Below are positions 1 through 10,959 of a stretch of 64,000 nt of DNA, in pieces; position 1 is the first letter of the stretch, and each line of letters begins with the position of its first letter. Below the pieces are notes generated by a model. The model was not told the origin of the DNA, did no database searches, and was given only the letters and a program-made list of their open reading frames with translations. Source of the stretch: Tetrahymena elliotti 4EA (Eukaryota > Ciliophora > Oligohymenophorea > Hymenostomatida > Tetrahymenidae). Made by a program: the position numbers and the translations under genes. The stretch is taken from NCBI GenBank assembly GCA_000231825.2, contig JH720333.1, forward strand, positions 354,374-418,373, written 5' to 3'.

Positions 1-852
1 ACCTAATCTAGGAGGGACATGCTATTTAAATTCGGCTCTTTAAAATCTAAGGCAAATTTTCTATTTCAATGAAATAATTTTTGATTATTCTGAATACTCT
101 TAGGATTTTAAAATTTTATTTTGTAGTTTAGATGAAGGAAATGAATAAAAGATTAAATAGATTATGAATAATATTTTTAACAAATCCAAAAAAAATCAAC
201 AACATGAAAAAAGTGGAGGAGATTCCTACATGTGTATTAACAATTTTCTTAACGAAATCAAGAAATCTTTTGCTACTGACGACCAAGTAAATTTGGATAA
301 CCAATTTCTATTGAAATATACTGACTATCTTTGGTGCAAAAAATGTGAATAATAAGTTTAAAGTGATTAAAGTTCAATTACATATTATGAATACTCAGTA
401 TTTGGATAGGAGTGTAATTCGTTTGAAGATGCATTTCCTAAAGATGGAGATTAGGATTTATTTAGAAAGGCAAACCCTGAAGATATCACTTGCTTTAATT
501 GTGGATCAAATTAGTTAGAAACGAAAAGAGAATATTAAAATTCCCCTAATTTCATGATGGTTAGATTGCTATCTCCTAAATATATTTCTTCCCAGAGTGA
601 TTTTTTTCAGCATCAATTTGATATTAGGTCAAAGGATAAATTGAAAAATATTAAATAATTGGTTTTTCTAATTATTCTGGAGTTCATTAAAAATATGTAT
701 CAAAATATGATGGCAATTGGTTTGTATTTGATGACTCGATTATCTATCAAACATCTTTGTATTATTTTATGCCTTAATATTTGTTTTAAAAAAAATAAAT
801 ATCAAGGAAATTCAATTTCTCAAAGTAATAATAACGAATAATAATATTATGA
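1..852 (+). pseudogene. Ubiquitin-specific protease (USP/C19), left-truncated and frameshifted
   Basis: The window opens inside a USP deubiquitinase at the catalytic Cys box: NLGGTCYLNSALQ is readable from about position 5. The frame then gives the GGDSY block near 215-230 and two Cys pairs typical of the USP zinc ribbon (WCKKCE near 335 and TCFNCG near 490). The catalytic His/Asp box (YSGVHQKY, then GNWFVFDDS) is clear at about 675-745, but in a different frame. Reading must move from frame 2 to frame 1 near 640-660. No GT-AG intron of suitable length is visible there, so the copy is either broken by an indel or carries a sequence error. In frame 1 it ends at TGA 850-852. The 5' end lies outside the window. 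Family assignment is sure; whether the gene is functional is not. Confidence 0.8.
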
Positions 853-859
853 AAAGTAA

Positions 860-1720
860 AATTAATAAACAGATAATAGGTTTGATAATGCTTTTCATAC
901 TTGTGAAAATAATAATTATTCTCATCTAGGTGAAGTAAGAAAGTATCCTTTAAAAGTAAATCAAATTGAAAATAAAATTTAATTAGAAGAAGTTGGTGTT
1001 CAAAAATTTTTAATGTATAGTGCTAATCTCAACAATAGCATTAAAATCTAATAATACATTAGTCCTGTAATAAAAACTTTAATCCATATTTAGGACTTCA
1101 TTTAAGGTTATTCTTTTGAGAAATCTCAATTTGAATTATTAATAGAAAATCTGCTAAATTCCTTTCAAATAAGCAATAATTAAGAAATTGAGTTAAACTT
1201 GAAATTATTTTAAATATTAGTAAAAAAGGAAATGAAAATAAAAACACAGAAGCATATGAGTATTTTTGTAATTTATTAGAAGAAAGTTTTGTTAATCAAT
1301 AATCATAAAAATTTGAAAAGTATTTTTTAATCAAACATTTAGATACTTTCTCTTGTTATAATACAAACTGTAATAGTAAATAATTATAAAAAGTAACCAC
1401 ACTATCCTTTTTAAAACTTCAAAAATAATCATTAAATAATGGAATATTTAATTATTAAGAAACTTAACTGTAAAAAAAAAAGTGTGATAATTGTTAAGAA
1501 TCTTACTTTTATTAAGATAGGAATATATTCTTACCTAATTTTATGATAATAAAATACATTTCAGAAGAATCAAATATGTCTTTGTCTGAAATGCTGGATA
1601 ATGATTTTTAACTTAAATTAAGCAGTGGTAAAAATGAAGTTTATAATTTTGCAGTAATAACTAGAATGATTATACCTATACAGCTAAATGTTAAAATTTT
1701 TGGATAGAATCAAGATAATA
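860..1720 (+). pseudogene. Decayed USP copy, catalytic residues lost
   Basis: A second USP-like sequence follows directly. Frame 2 contains YSANLNNSIKIQQYI (about 1017-1062) at the position of the TCYLNS Cys box, with Ala in place of the catalytic Cys. A block resembling EAYEYFCNLLEESF lies in frame 1 near 1250-1290, followed by zinc-ribbon Cys pairs (CYNTNC near 1355, CDNCQ near 1480). The His box survives only as NDYTYTAK near 1665, in yet another frame and with Asp where His is expected. At least two frame changes plus loss of both catalytic residues point to a decayed duplicate rather than a regulated pseudo-enzyme. Its neighbours are the broken USP upstream and the E1 gene on the opposite strand downstream. 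Confidence 0.65.
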
Positions 1721-2335
1721 TTCATCAAAATAAATTGATTCCCATGATTGTTCAAATGCACAATATCTTGTTTTATAAAAAAAGCATTCAGACTTAAAAA
1801 TAAATTGACAGCTAAATATTATTTTTTATGTTTGTTTTTTATAATTTTACAAAAAATTATTTGAGATAAAAATTGTTTTTAAATTGTACTTCATAGATTG
1901 TTCGTAAAATTTTAAAATTAATTAATTGTTGTGATTCAAAAAAAAAAATATTATTACTATTTTAGAGCTTTCATTTTGTATTTCTCTAGTATTTTAAATT
2001 CATTTGAAATGAATAAAAAAAAAGAAAGCATTTTTAAATTCATAATTCAACTTTTTTTGCAAATAATTTTATAATTTTGACCCTCCTTCAGTAATATCTT
2101 ACAATATTAGAGGTGAGTTTGAAGCTAATATATCATTTTACAAGTAGAAAAATATATCTAAATAATATTTATTTAACACAAGTTAAAAACTAATATTTAT
2201 TTTTAAAGTTTTTGTATTTAATAAAATGTCTTTACAAATTTAAAATAATTTTATTAATTATAAAATATTGTAAAACAAAAAAGCCACCACTTCTTAAGAT
2301 ACATTGTTTATCCAAAGCCAACATAAAATATTAAA
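1721..2335. other. Spacer between convergent USP remnant and E1 gene
   Basis: Very AT-rich sequence with no reading frame that I recognise. It separates the plus-strand USP remnant from the 3' end of the minus-strand E1 gene and presumably contains both 3' untranslated regions. Confidence 0.5.
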
Positions 2336-5078
2336 TCATTAAAATAAAACTTTGATTACTGATATACAATTACCAAGAGTAGTATTATTTTTGCTAGTCT
2401 ATTTTGAAGTGAAAATAGTTAAATTGCAAGGATAATTTAAAGAAAAATCATTTTATATTATTTTTATTATTGTTAGTATATTTTTTTCTTGCAAACTAAT
2501 TATTTCTTCTTTCATAGATTTTGTGACAAAAGGATTTGTTTCAAAATTCTTCCAAAAAATTTTTTATTTATCATATTCTATTACATAGACTTCAGGTAAG
2601 TTATTTTTGACCAAAATTTCATTGATAGATTTTACTAACTCAGGTAAACTAGCATTTCCTTAAATTTTAAGATCAAATGAGTTAAGGTACTTTATCTTGA
2701 ATTGAATTATAGATCTGTTTAGTGATTCTATATAACTAAGTTTTCCAAAAGTTTCATAAAATCCTAATTAATTAAACTTATTTTCAAATTCTCGAACTCT
2801 CTATTCACTTAAAAATAAATCTCTTCCTTCCTTATTTACATTTTCGGACTACATTCTCAAAAGTTAATTTTCATTAACCATAGTTTAGTATAAGTCAAGT
2901 ATTTTTTCCTTATTGATTATCCAAGGTAGTATTTGTAAAAATGCAAAGCCTGAAGCTACAGAGGTTGATTGAATAATAGCAGGAACAATGTTACCTATTT
3001 TTCCAACTGCTTCATATTTTTCTAAAGTGTAAGTAATATTAAAGGCAAAGCATCTTAGTTTTGAAATCTAATAAGCTACATTAGCATGATAAATATTATC
3101 CTTATCAAATATTGGCAAAATTTAACTTGGATTTTAAGTCAAAGTAGGGCTTTGAATATCAATTTAATTTTATTAAGTTAAAGAATTATGAAGAATTTAG
3201 TAAAAACCATCAACAAGCTCATTATGATCATCATTTTTTTCATCAAATCTAAAAGGGTTATAATCATCTCCAATTTCCTTTACATCATCATAAAACATTT
3301 TGTTGAATATTTCAACTCCACATTTCTTTAAAGCATTCTAGAATTCTTATGAGTCTTTGATTTTTGTGTACATCTCTTTTAAATATAATAGCATTTAATT
3401 AGTCAAAAACCTACCATTTTCAGTTCTTATCTTGAAAAATTCACTATCTAAGATACTTTTAGTGTAGACTAAAGAATCCCCTTGGTTCTTAAGGGCGCTT
3501 TTTGGAAGGCAAGAGGAAGTGCTAATTACTTAAATAAATCAATTTAAATAAGGATAGAAAAAAAGTCAAAGTAAATAAGGAATTGAAAGATTAATAATTT
3601 ACACTATGGCTATGCTAAATCAATTTTTTTAGATAAATAAGGAATCTAACATTAACTCTATGATTAGAACCCATCTGTTCCAGATTCTATTAAAAATTTA
3701 TTGTGCATAATAGCTTTATTAGCAATGTAATCTCTAGCCGAAGTAGAATCAACAGCAATAATAATCAAATCAATACTTTCAAAAAATTCATAGTTGAATA
3801 TGTTTTCATTTTCTTAATTGAGTAGTATATCATAAGCAGTAACATTTATCGAAGAATCCTTTTCAAGTAGCCAATTTCTGCATGTTTTGGCTTTGCTTTT
3901 TTTGATATCCTTTTCAGAAAAACAAACTTACCTAATTTTTAATTTTAAGAAATCTCATAAAATTAATAAAAAGTTAAAAAAATCTACCGAGGAATATTTG
4001 ATGCTTCAATAAGGTCATCATCTACTAAATAGAGATGGCCATTTTCTCCTCTACAAGCCCCTATTGAGTAAAGATTTTTCACTTATTCGCATCCAACTGC
4101 TCCACATCCAACTAATAGAACTTTACTGTTAGCTATCTAACTCATCAATTTCTCTCCAAGAAGCATTTTAAAATAAAAAAATTAGTCTTTCTAGTTTATT
4201 TCTTCATCACTTGTATTCAAATTTTACAATTGTTGGATGTCTTCATGAACAATTACTTAGTTTAAAGGAATGAAGTGCTTTATGACTGTCTTAAATACTT
4301 CCATTGAAATCAAGCCACCACAAATCTAAGCAACTGGTGCAATTTCTAACCTTAATTATGAAGCATACTTACAATATGTTTCTTTTGAAAATCTTAGTTT
4401 AGTTTCAAAGGTTTAAGCCATAGATTAAAATATTAAATAGAATTCTTCAGAATCTTTTTAATTTGATAAATTAGGTAATTCGTTATGCAATTTCAAATAT
4501 TCAAAGATACTACAAAGCATAGCAAAATTTTCATTCTTATGTAACTCACTATATGATACCATATCTAATAATTAATCTGTGGTAGTATCTTTTGAAAAGT
4601 ATTTTTCAAAATGAACATGATTTATCACATTTTCATTGGTATTTTCTTCTTTTTCCTTAGGAAAGCAACTAAAAACAAAGAATGAAAGTCCAAGCACACA
4701 CCCAAAAATAAAAGGAATTTGACACTCAATAGCAATATTATTAAGATTTTTAAGGAAATCAAAGTCTACAAATTATGTTACCACTATACAGTTAATATTG
4801 TATTGCTTGATTGTCTCACTTGTTATTTATTCTCTGAGAATAGTCTTTATATTTTAACTACATTTAATAGAAGCTTCAGCTTTTACTGCTCCTATATCCT
4901 TTTCAGAAAAATAATAAATACTTTTAACATCCTTGTCTTCAACCTTAGATTCATCACATAAGTAGATTTCTCTTACCCTATTCTTTACAAGATTTTTTAT
5001 AACTTCTGAACCATTAGTAGATGCACCAATTACCAAACATTTCAAACCAAAGATTTGTAAAAGATCTTTTTCAGACAT
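2336..5078 (-). CDS. Divergent two-domain E1 ubiquitin-activating enzyme (UBA1-like)
   Basis: Three exons (5078-3988, 3931-3603, 3528-2336) with introns 3932-3987 and 3529-3602 splice to exactly 871 codons. Start is MSEKDLLQIFG and stop is TGA. The N-terminal inactive adenylation half shows LVIGASTNGSEVIKNL (residues 15-30). The active half starts near residue 320 with VLLVGCGAVGCEQ, LVDDDLIEASNIPRQ (aligning with the D-D-IE-SN-NRQ ATP-site motif) and the IESGTDGF motif. The second splice creates SSCLPKSALK, the best candidate for the catalytic-Cys segment. A later FDKDN and GKIGNIVPAI block matches the E1 FEKDDD/IPAIATT region, and a weak ubiquitin-fold tail follows. E1s load ubiquitin or a ubiquitin-like protein onto E2s through an adenylate and a thioester. 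At 870 aa it is shorter than the usual 1000-1050, and it sits among E2 and USP genes. The cognate modifier cannot be told from sequence. Confidence 0.85.
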
Positions 5079-5835
5079 AGTACTTTAGTTAAGTTATCTA
5101 GAATAAGTTAACTACTATTCTAAAGTCAAAGTTGTTCCAATCATTTTTTTATTCAATTAAATATTTATTATTCTTATTATTTATGTATTCACAAACAAGT
5201 AACTTGCATCTTACTCTATAAATACTAATTTACTTCATATACTTTGATGATTTTTTCTATTTTCTTTTAAAAAAAACCTTTAAACCAGTAGGGTAAAGTT
5301 TTAAAAAAATTTTGATTCAATTAAAATTAATTATGAATTATTTAGAATTTTTAAAAATTTATTCTAATAATAATCAAAATAAAATACCAACCTACTAATT
5401 TGTGAATAAATTAGTAAAAATACAATTCTTTTATTAGTGATAGATTAGAGATAAAATATTAAAAATAAAAGACTTTTTTAAATAATTTAACTATATTCTA
5501 ATTCAGAATATTCTAACATTAAATATTGATATAATTAATTTAAGTTATTAAAAGATATTCTTTTATGAAACTTTAAATATTCTAAATTAATTATCAATTC
5601 ACTTAATATAAATAGACTTATATGATTTTTCCTACTTTTTAGAACATCAACTAGAATATATAAATAATACATTTTTCTAAATTTGGAAAATTATTTTGCT
5701 GTAAAGTTATTATTCTTTTTCAACTCCTATATATGCTTTTGAATGTGAATAAAATGATTTAATATCATTTTAAATGAGTGCTTTTAGTAAATACAATTTT
5801 CTCAACAAAATTACATTTGTTTAATAAAAAATAAA
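5079..5835. other. AT-rich spacer upstream of E1
   Basis: Upstream (5') side of the minus-strand E1 gene. It has long A/T tracts and no coding signal that I can support. It presumably contains the E1 promoter and 5' leader. Confidence 0.5.
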
Positions 5836-6369
5836 TCATAAAACTTTTTTATTTAATATTTGTAATAAATATATTCTAATACTAATTAGCATTTACATAA
5901 CTTCATAGATGATAAAGATGGTTGATATTAAAGTCAAAAATAATGATTGTTAATAATAATTCTGTTAAAAACTTTTAAATGAGTAAATTAAAATAGATTT
6001 ATTATTCAGACTCAAAAAAAGGATTACTATATAATTAATCTTTGTTTATATGAAGAAAGTTAGCATCAAATTAACTGTTTTTATTTGGAGGTAAATTTGT
6101 TTTATTACAGCCAGGAAATTATAAATACACATGTAAGTATCTCTACCTGAAGTATGTCTTTGATTTTATTTAGACTTTTAAAATATTCTTTCCATATAAC
6201 TTTTGACATTAGAAAGATAATTATATACCATCGATTAAAATAGTTATTTGAAATCATTAGCAAAACTAGCGAAATCAAATATGCTTCTATCTAAGTAATA
6301 AATCTATCTTAATGTTTATACAGCTGAGTTAATATAGCATGTAAAGCCTATATTTGGTAAACCAATCAT
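5836..6369 (-). pseudogene. Truncated USP copy (Cys-box half only)
   Basis: An open frame of 177 codons in the ciliate code begins MIGLPNIGFTCYINSAVQ, a clear match to the USP Cys box with the catalytic Cys in place. It continues through GRDTYMCIYNFL, the counterpart of the GGDSY block with one Gly replaced. After that the similarity fades, and no zinc-ribbon Cys pairs or His/Asp box follow before TGA at 5836-5838. It therefore lacks half of the catalytic centre and is most likely a truncated duplicate. The next intact USP on the same strand lies just upstream (6940-7836). Confidence 0.6.
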
Positions 6370-6939
6370 GATTTTTCATAAATTTTAAGAAGAAAAATTT
6401 TGAATATTTACTTCTTTTATTTTCTTTAGGAATAATAGAAAATTTATGTTATCCAAATGTAATATATAGAGTGAATCATTCTCTATTTAACCATATATTA
6501 AATAATAATAAATGTAGCAGATGGTTATATAATTTCATATAGTCAAATGAATGGTTTGGAAGGATAATATTTAATTTTTTTATTCTTGGAAATAAAATAA
6601 AATTTGACTCTGGTTGGCATTAATTGATATCCAACAAAGTGACCAGTAAATAATTTTGGAGAGTGTGTCCTTATAATATATTTAATAAAGTGACTATAAA
6701 ATATTTTAAGATGGCAGTGGCCATACATACTGTTATATGGTTCGAGGATTGTTACTTTTAATGGAGTTTTCTTATATTTATTTTTAATAAAAAAAATGAA
6801 GATAAAAATTAATCATTTTGAATTAAAAGAAAAAGCTAAAATTTTATATTTAATAATATTTAGTTTGATCAGATAGAGTATTTAGAAGTGTTAATAATTT
6901 CTAATTTTTTAAACATGATATAAAAAATATGTAAAATTC
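6370..6939. other. Spacer between truncated and intact USP copies
   Basis: AT-rich sequence with a 61-codon open stretch (6543-6728, minus) that shows no USP motif and no recognisable family. It may be decayed USP 3' sequence, but I cannot demonstrate that. Confidence 0.4.
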
Positions 6940-7836
6940 TCACTACTCTTTTTAAATTTCAAGTAAAATATAAAATGCTAAACTTAAACATGGTTTTTTT
7001 ATTAAGTAAACATTATTGTCATTAAAAGTTATCCATTCTTAACCATATTTTCCAGTATAAAAAAAATGGTTATTAATATAAGTACAATAACCTATTATTT
7101 TATATTTTTCAAATTTAAATGAAATGATATCAGGAAATTATACATCGTTTGCTAGGGTTTCTAGAAATCTAATTATCATAAATTAAGGAAACTATTTAAT
7201 AACTCTTCTTGTATGAAATTAAGTATATTCGATACAGACAGGACACTCTAAATGAGCTGAAATTTTGCCATAAATAGACTAAATGCTTTCATCAATATTC
7301 TATAATTCTGTTATAGAATTTAAAATTAAATTTTCTTCATATTCTTTTATAATTTAAATTTCATCATATTAATCACAAAAATTAGAGCATTTAACACATT
7401 GTAAACCATCTTCTGAATAAATATTGTAAATTTTATTATACTTACATAATAATTCAGGATTGTTTAAGTTAAATATTTATTTTTTTAAAATTGAGAGGTA
7501 ATTAATTAAAGTTGAATAGGAATCACCACCTTCAGGTAAATGTTTTTGGTAATCTTAAGATATTTCAACTAATAATTTAAGCTGTGAGTAATCAATAGCA
7601 TTATTATCTGAAATAAAGAATTTTTTTAATTATTCTGAAAACTCAGTATTGTACATTTCTAAAAGCTAAGGTTCTAATAAGTACATATGTTTAATTGCCT
7701 AAATAGCTGCATTAATATAACATGTATTTCCCAAATTTTTAATTCCGATTTTTAATTTACATACTTCTGGAAGAGGTATATTAATTTGCTAATCCTAATA
7801 TTTTTTTTGAAGTTAACTAAGAACAATACTAATCAT
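6940..7836 (-). CDS. Ubiquitin-specific protease (USP/C19), compact and intact
   Basis: A single-exon 298-aa protein starting MISIVLSQLQ. The Cys box IKNLGNTCYINAAIQ places the catalytic Cys at residue 39. GGDSYSTLINYLS follows, then zinc-ribbon pairs CVKCSNFC and CPVCIEY, and finally the His/Asp box NHFFYTGKYGQEWITFNDN near residue 260. All catalytic elements are present in one frame. USPs cleave ubiquitin isopeptide bonds. About 300 aa is close to a minimal USP core without accessory domains. It lies 249 bp downstream of an E2 gene on the same strand. The same E2-USP order recurs at 17743-15826, whose USP is a close paralogue. Confidence 0.88.
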
Positions 7837-8085
7837 AGTACCTATTTAAATTTTGTTCCTTTTTAAATATTATTTTGATTGAAAGATGAATATTTTTTTT
7901 TAATTAAATTGTATTATTTATTAATTTATGTCTTTGCTTATTTTAAATCATAAAATTAGTTTTTAATCTGACGAATTTCAAAAATTTTTTATGAACAATA
8001 TGAAAATAAAACTGAGTTAGAATTAAAAAATTGCAAAACTAAAAGTAACAATACAAAATATAAATATGATATATTTGCATATTTT

Positions 8086-8571
8086 TCACCCATCAATAAA
8101 TGCTTTTCTACAAAATTATGCTTGGTCTTTGACATTAGTTATATAAACATCTTTTTATGTAAGCTACTCTGTTCCAATTTCCCATCTTAAACAGTTATCA
8201 GGAACCTATTCATGAATAAAAGTACACAAATTCTCAACTAGAATTACTAATGATTTTTCTTGATATGTATTTTCATTCCAATTTGTATAGTAATCTAAGC
8301 ATATGTTTCCTTCTTCATCTATATTGCAATGATAAGGAAGAGGTTAAATAAATTTAACAGCAGGTTTTTCTTTAGGAAAATCTTTTGTAAATGTAAATTC
8401 TACTTTATAGATTCCTTCTTTATGAATTGTGTTTTCTTCACCATAAATATATAAATTCAGCTTACTTGAATCATTAATATTTTCCTCAACTGAGAAAGAA
8501 CTACCAGATATAGCTTACAAGTAAGCTATACACTTAATATATTCATTTTAGACTATATTCCTAACTTCCAT
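8086..8571 (-). CDS. Ubiquitin-conjugating enzyme E2 (UBC fold), paralogue 1
   Basis: A single exon of 161 aa starting MEVRNIVQNEYIKC. The UBC core is evident: YIYGEENTIHKEGIYKVEF corresponds to the strand region with the usual Gly-x-Tyr, then FP, then YHCNIDEEGNICLDYY with the active-site Cys at residue 91. The canonical HPN tripeptide is HCN (81-83): the Pro is replaced but the catalytic Asn is kept. A Trp follows the Cys loop as in canonical E2s. E2s carry ubiquitin from E1 to substrate or E3. The length is typical of a class I E2 with no extensions. Paralogue 2 (17261-17743) shares the HCN variant, which supports duplication. The start is the first ATG of the open frame. Confidence 0.9.
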
Positions 8572-8800
8572 CAGTTTTATTTTTATATTTTTTATTTGTT
8601 TGATGATTATTAGTTATTTTATGAAATTTTAATTTTGAAAAGCTTTTAATAATCTAAATAATTGAAATCTTTGTATTGCTTTTCTATTGATTTAAGAGAT
8701 ACATTAAAAACTTAAATATTTATATTTTAAATTGTAAAATAGGTTGATTTTAATAATGAATTATTCTTTTAGATACCAATATACTAATTACTAATCTACA

Positions 8801-9670
8801 AATTATGACATTCTAAGTTTTAAAAGAATTTTTGGTAAAAAAAACCACAAATTCTTCTCAATTATTTTAATCTTTGATTTATTGGAATAAGTAAAATATT
8901 TTATAATGTCTGCTTTATTTAAAAGATATTTTAAAATTATTTTATCTAATTATCTTTTTGACAGTTTCTGATATGAATTAAGAATAAAAGGAATTTAAAA
9001 AATATATTTTAAAGAATTAGTTCATATCTGTATATTCTTCTTGTAGAATATGATCAAATTTTTGTAGGGATAAGATACAAGAAGTAAATAAAAACTGCTT
9101 GGTTGATATTTTAACAATAATTCTAAAGATTTTTTATAAATTGCAAATTAATTAAATTTACTTACCCGTTCAGTTTTTTTTTTGATCAAGTAGAAAATGT
9201 TAATAACAAGACTAAAATTTAGAATTAAAAATAAAAGTGTTTTATTTATTTAAATTTTAGAATATTAAGATATTAAAATTGTATCCTTTTAATTTATTTA
9301 AATTCTAAAATAATATGATAATAGAGTATTTATGATCAATTGATCTGTATTTTATTATATTTTGAGCTTTTATTTTTATATCTAAATTAATTATAATGTT
9401 ATTAGAATATTGATCACTTATTGCATTGATATTTATCAAATTTAATTGGATTATTTATTTGTTTTGTCCATTTTATTGTATTAATGTTATGATGATATCG
9501 AAAAAGTTTTTAAATAAGATATTGGTTTATAAAAGGAGTATCCTCAATTTAGTTACAATAAAAAATAACAAGAAGCCATTTTAGTGATAACTAATAATTA
9601 TCTGGTTTACATACACCATATTTTAGAAAGATCAAAGATGAGTATTAAATTATTTTTCCATAAACTTACA
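8801..9670 (+). repeat. Tandem duplication, copy A
   Basis: First copy of a degenerate direct repeat. Landmarks are TTCTAAGTTTTAAAAGAA near 8813, CAGTTTTTTTTTTGATCAAG from 9171, and TCCTCAATTTAGTTACAATA near 9541. All recur in the same order in copy B, offset by about 1080-1200 bp. It contains one copy of the 15-bp motif AATAAAAGTGTTTTA at 9230-9244. Boundaries are approximate. Confidence 0.7.
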
Positions 9671-9887
9671 CTTAAAAGTTTTTAATATTATGAATGATTA
9701 TTTTTCTGTTGATCTAAGATGAAAATAATAATCTATTATTAACCTTAAAATAAAATAGTTTAAATTAAATTAGAGAAGTGCATTAAAATACTTAAATACT
9801 TTCCGATTGAAAATCTAAAACAAGTAGTTTCTTATGATGAATGATTCATTTAAATACTGATAAATTAATATTAAATCTAAATATCTG

Positions 9888-10870
9888 AAATTCTAAGTTT
9901 TAAAAGAAAAATAACACTTCTTCTTCAATTATTTTAATGTTTGATTTGTTAAAAATAATTTTAAAAAAAGTAAAATATTTTTTAATGGTCTACTTGTTAA
10001 TTGTTGAAAGATATTCTCATTAAAATTATTTTATCTAATTATCTTTTTTAAAATTCTGTTATGAGTTTTATAATAAAAGGAATTTAAAAAATAAAAGCAT
10101 TTTAAACATTTAAACAAATTATTACATACTAACTTTTCCTTAATTCACTTTGTATCATTCCAATAAATTTTGTGTTTTTGCATATTATCCATACATACAA
10201 AAATTTGATCATATCTACAAGAAGGATATGCAATGATTAAAAAAATTCTTTAGAACATAATTCATAAAATCTGCTCTTAGAAATTAAATAAAATACTGTC
10301 TTGTTGGTGATGTTTTCTCAAAAAGTCAAAAGATTTTTTAAAAGCTGCAAATTAAATTTACTTACCCATTCAGTTTTTTTTTTGATCAAGTAGAAAATAT
10401 TTATAACAAAATAAAAATTTAGAATTAAAAATAAAAGTGTTTTATGTAAGTTTAGAATCTGAAGATATTAACATTCTATCTTTTTAATTTATTTAAATGC
10501 TAAAAGGATATGATGATAGAGTATTTATGATCATTTGGTCTTTATTTTATTATCTATTTAGTTTTTATAATGTATCTAAATTAAGTATAAAGGAAAATAT
10601 GAAAGTTATTAGAATATTTATCTTTATTGCATTGATATATATCAAATTTAGATGGATATTTTAATTTTTTTATCTCTTTAATTGTATTAATGTTATGATA
10701 AGATTAAAAAATACTTTTATATAAGATATTAGCTTATAAAAGAAGTATCCTCAATTTAGTTACAATAAAAAATAACAAGAAGCCACTTTAGTGATAACTA
10801 ATGACTATCAGGCTTACAAGCACCATATTTACAAAGAAGAATATTAAATTAGTTTTCCATAAACTAGCAC
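9888..10870 (+). repeat. Tandem duplication, copy B
   Basis: Second copy of the direct repeat. CAGTTTTTTTTTTGATCAAG starts at 10371, exactly 1200 bp after its counterpart in copy A. The block TCCTCAATTTAGTTACAATA recurs near 10748, followed by about 45 further nearly identical bases. The 15-bp motif is at 10430-10444. Substitutions and small indels show that the duplication is not recent. Confidence 0.7.
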
Positions 10871-10959
10871 CTAAATAATTTTGTTTTTGTATTATAATTG
10901 CTATATTTTACTTGATTTTTTTCTTTAGGAAATTAAAAAGAGACAAAAGAAAGCAATAA

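Noticed and set aside
164..352. Short standard-code ORFs ending at TAA or TAG
   Set aside because: Known families continue in frame through TAA and TAG with Gln-like positions, so these ends are artefacts of the wrong genetic code.
841..1720. Functional pseudo-deubiquitinase (Cys to Ala) hypothesis
   Set aside because: At least two frame changes and a simultaneous His to Asp change fit decay better than a maintained pseudo-enzyme.
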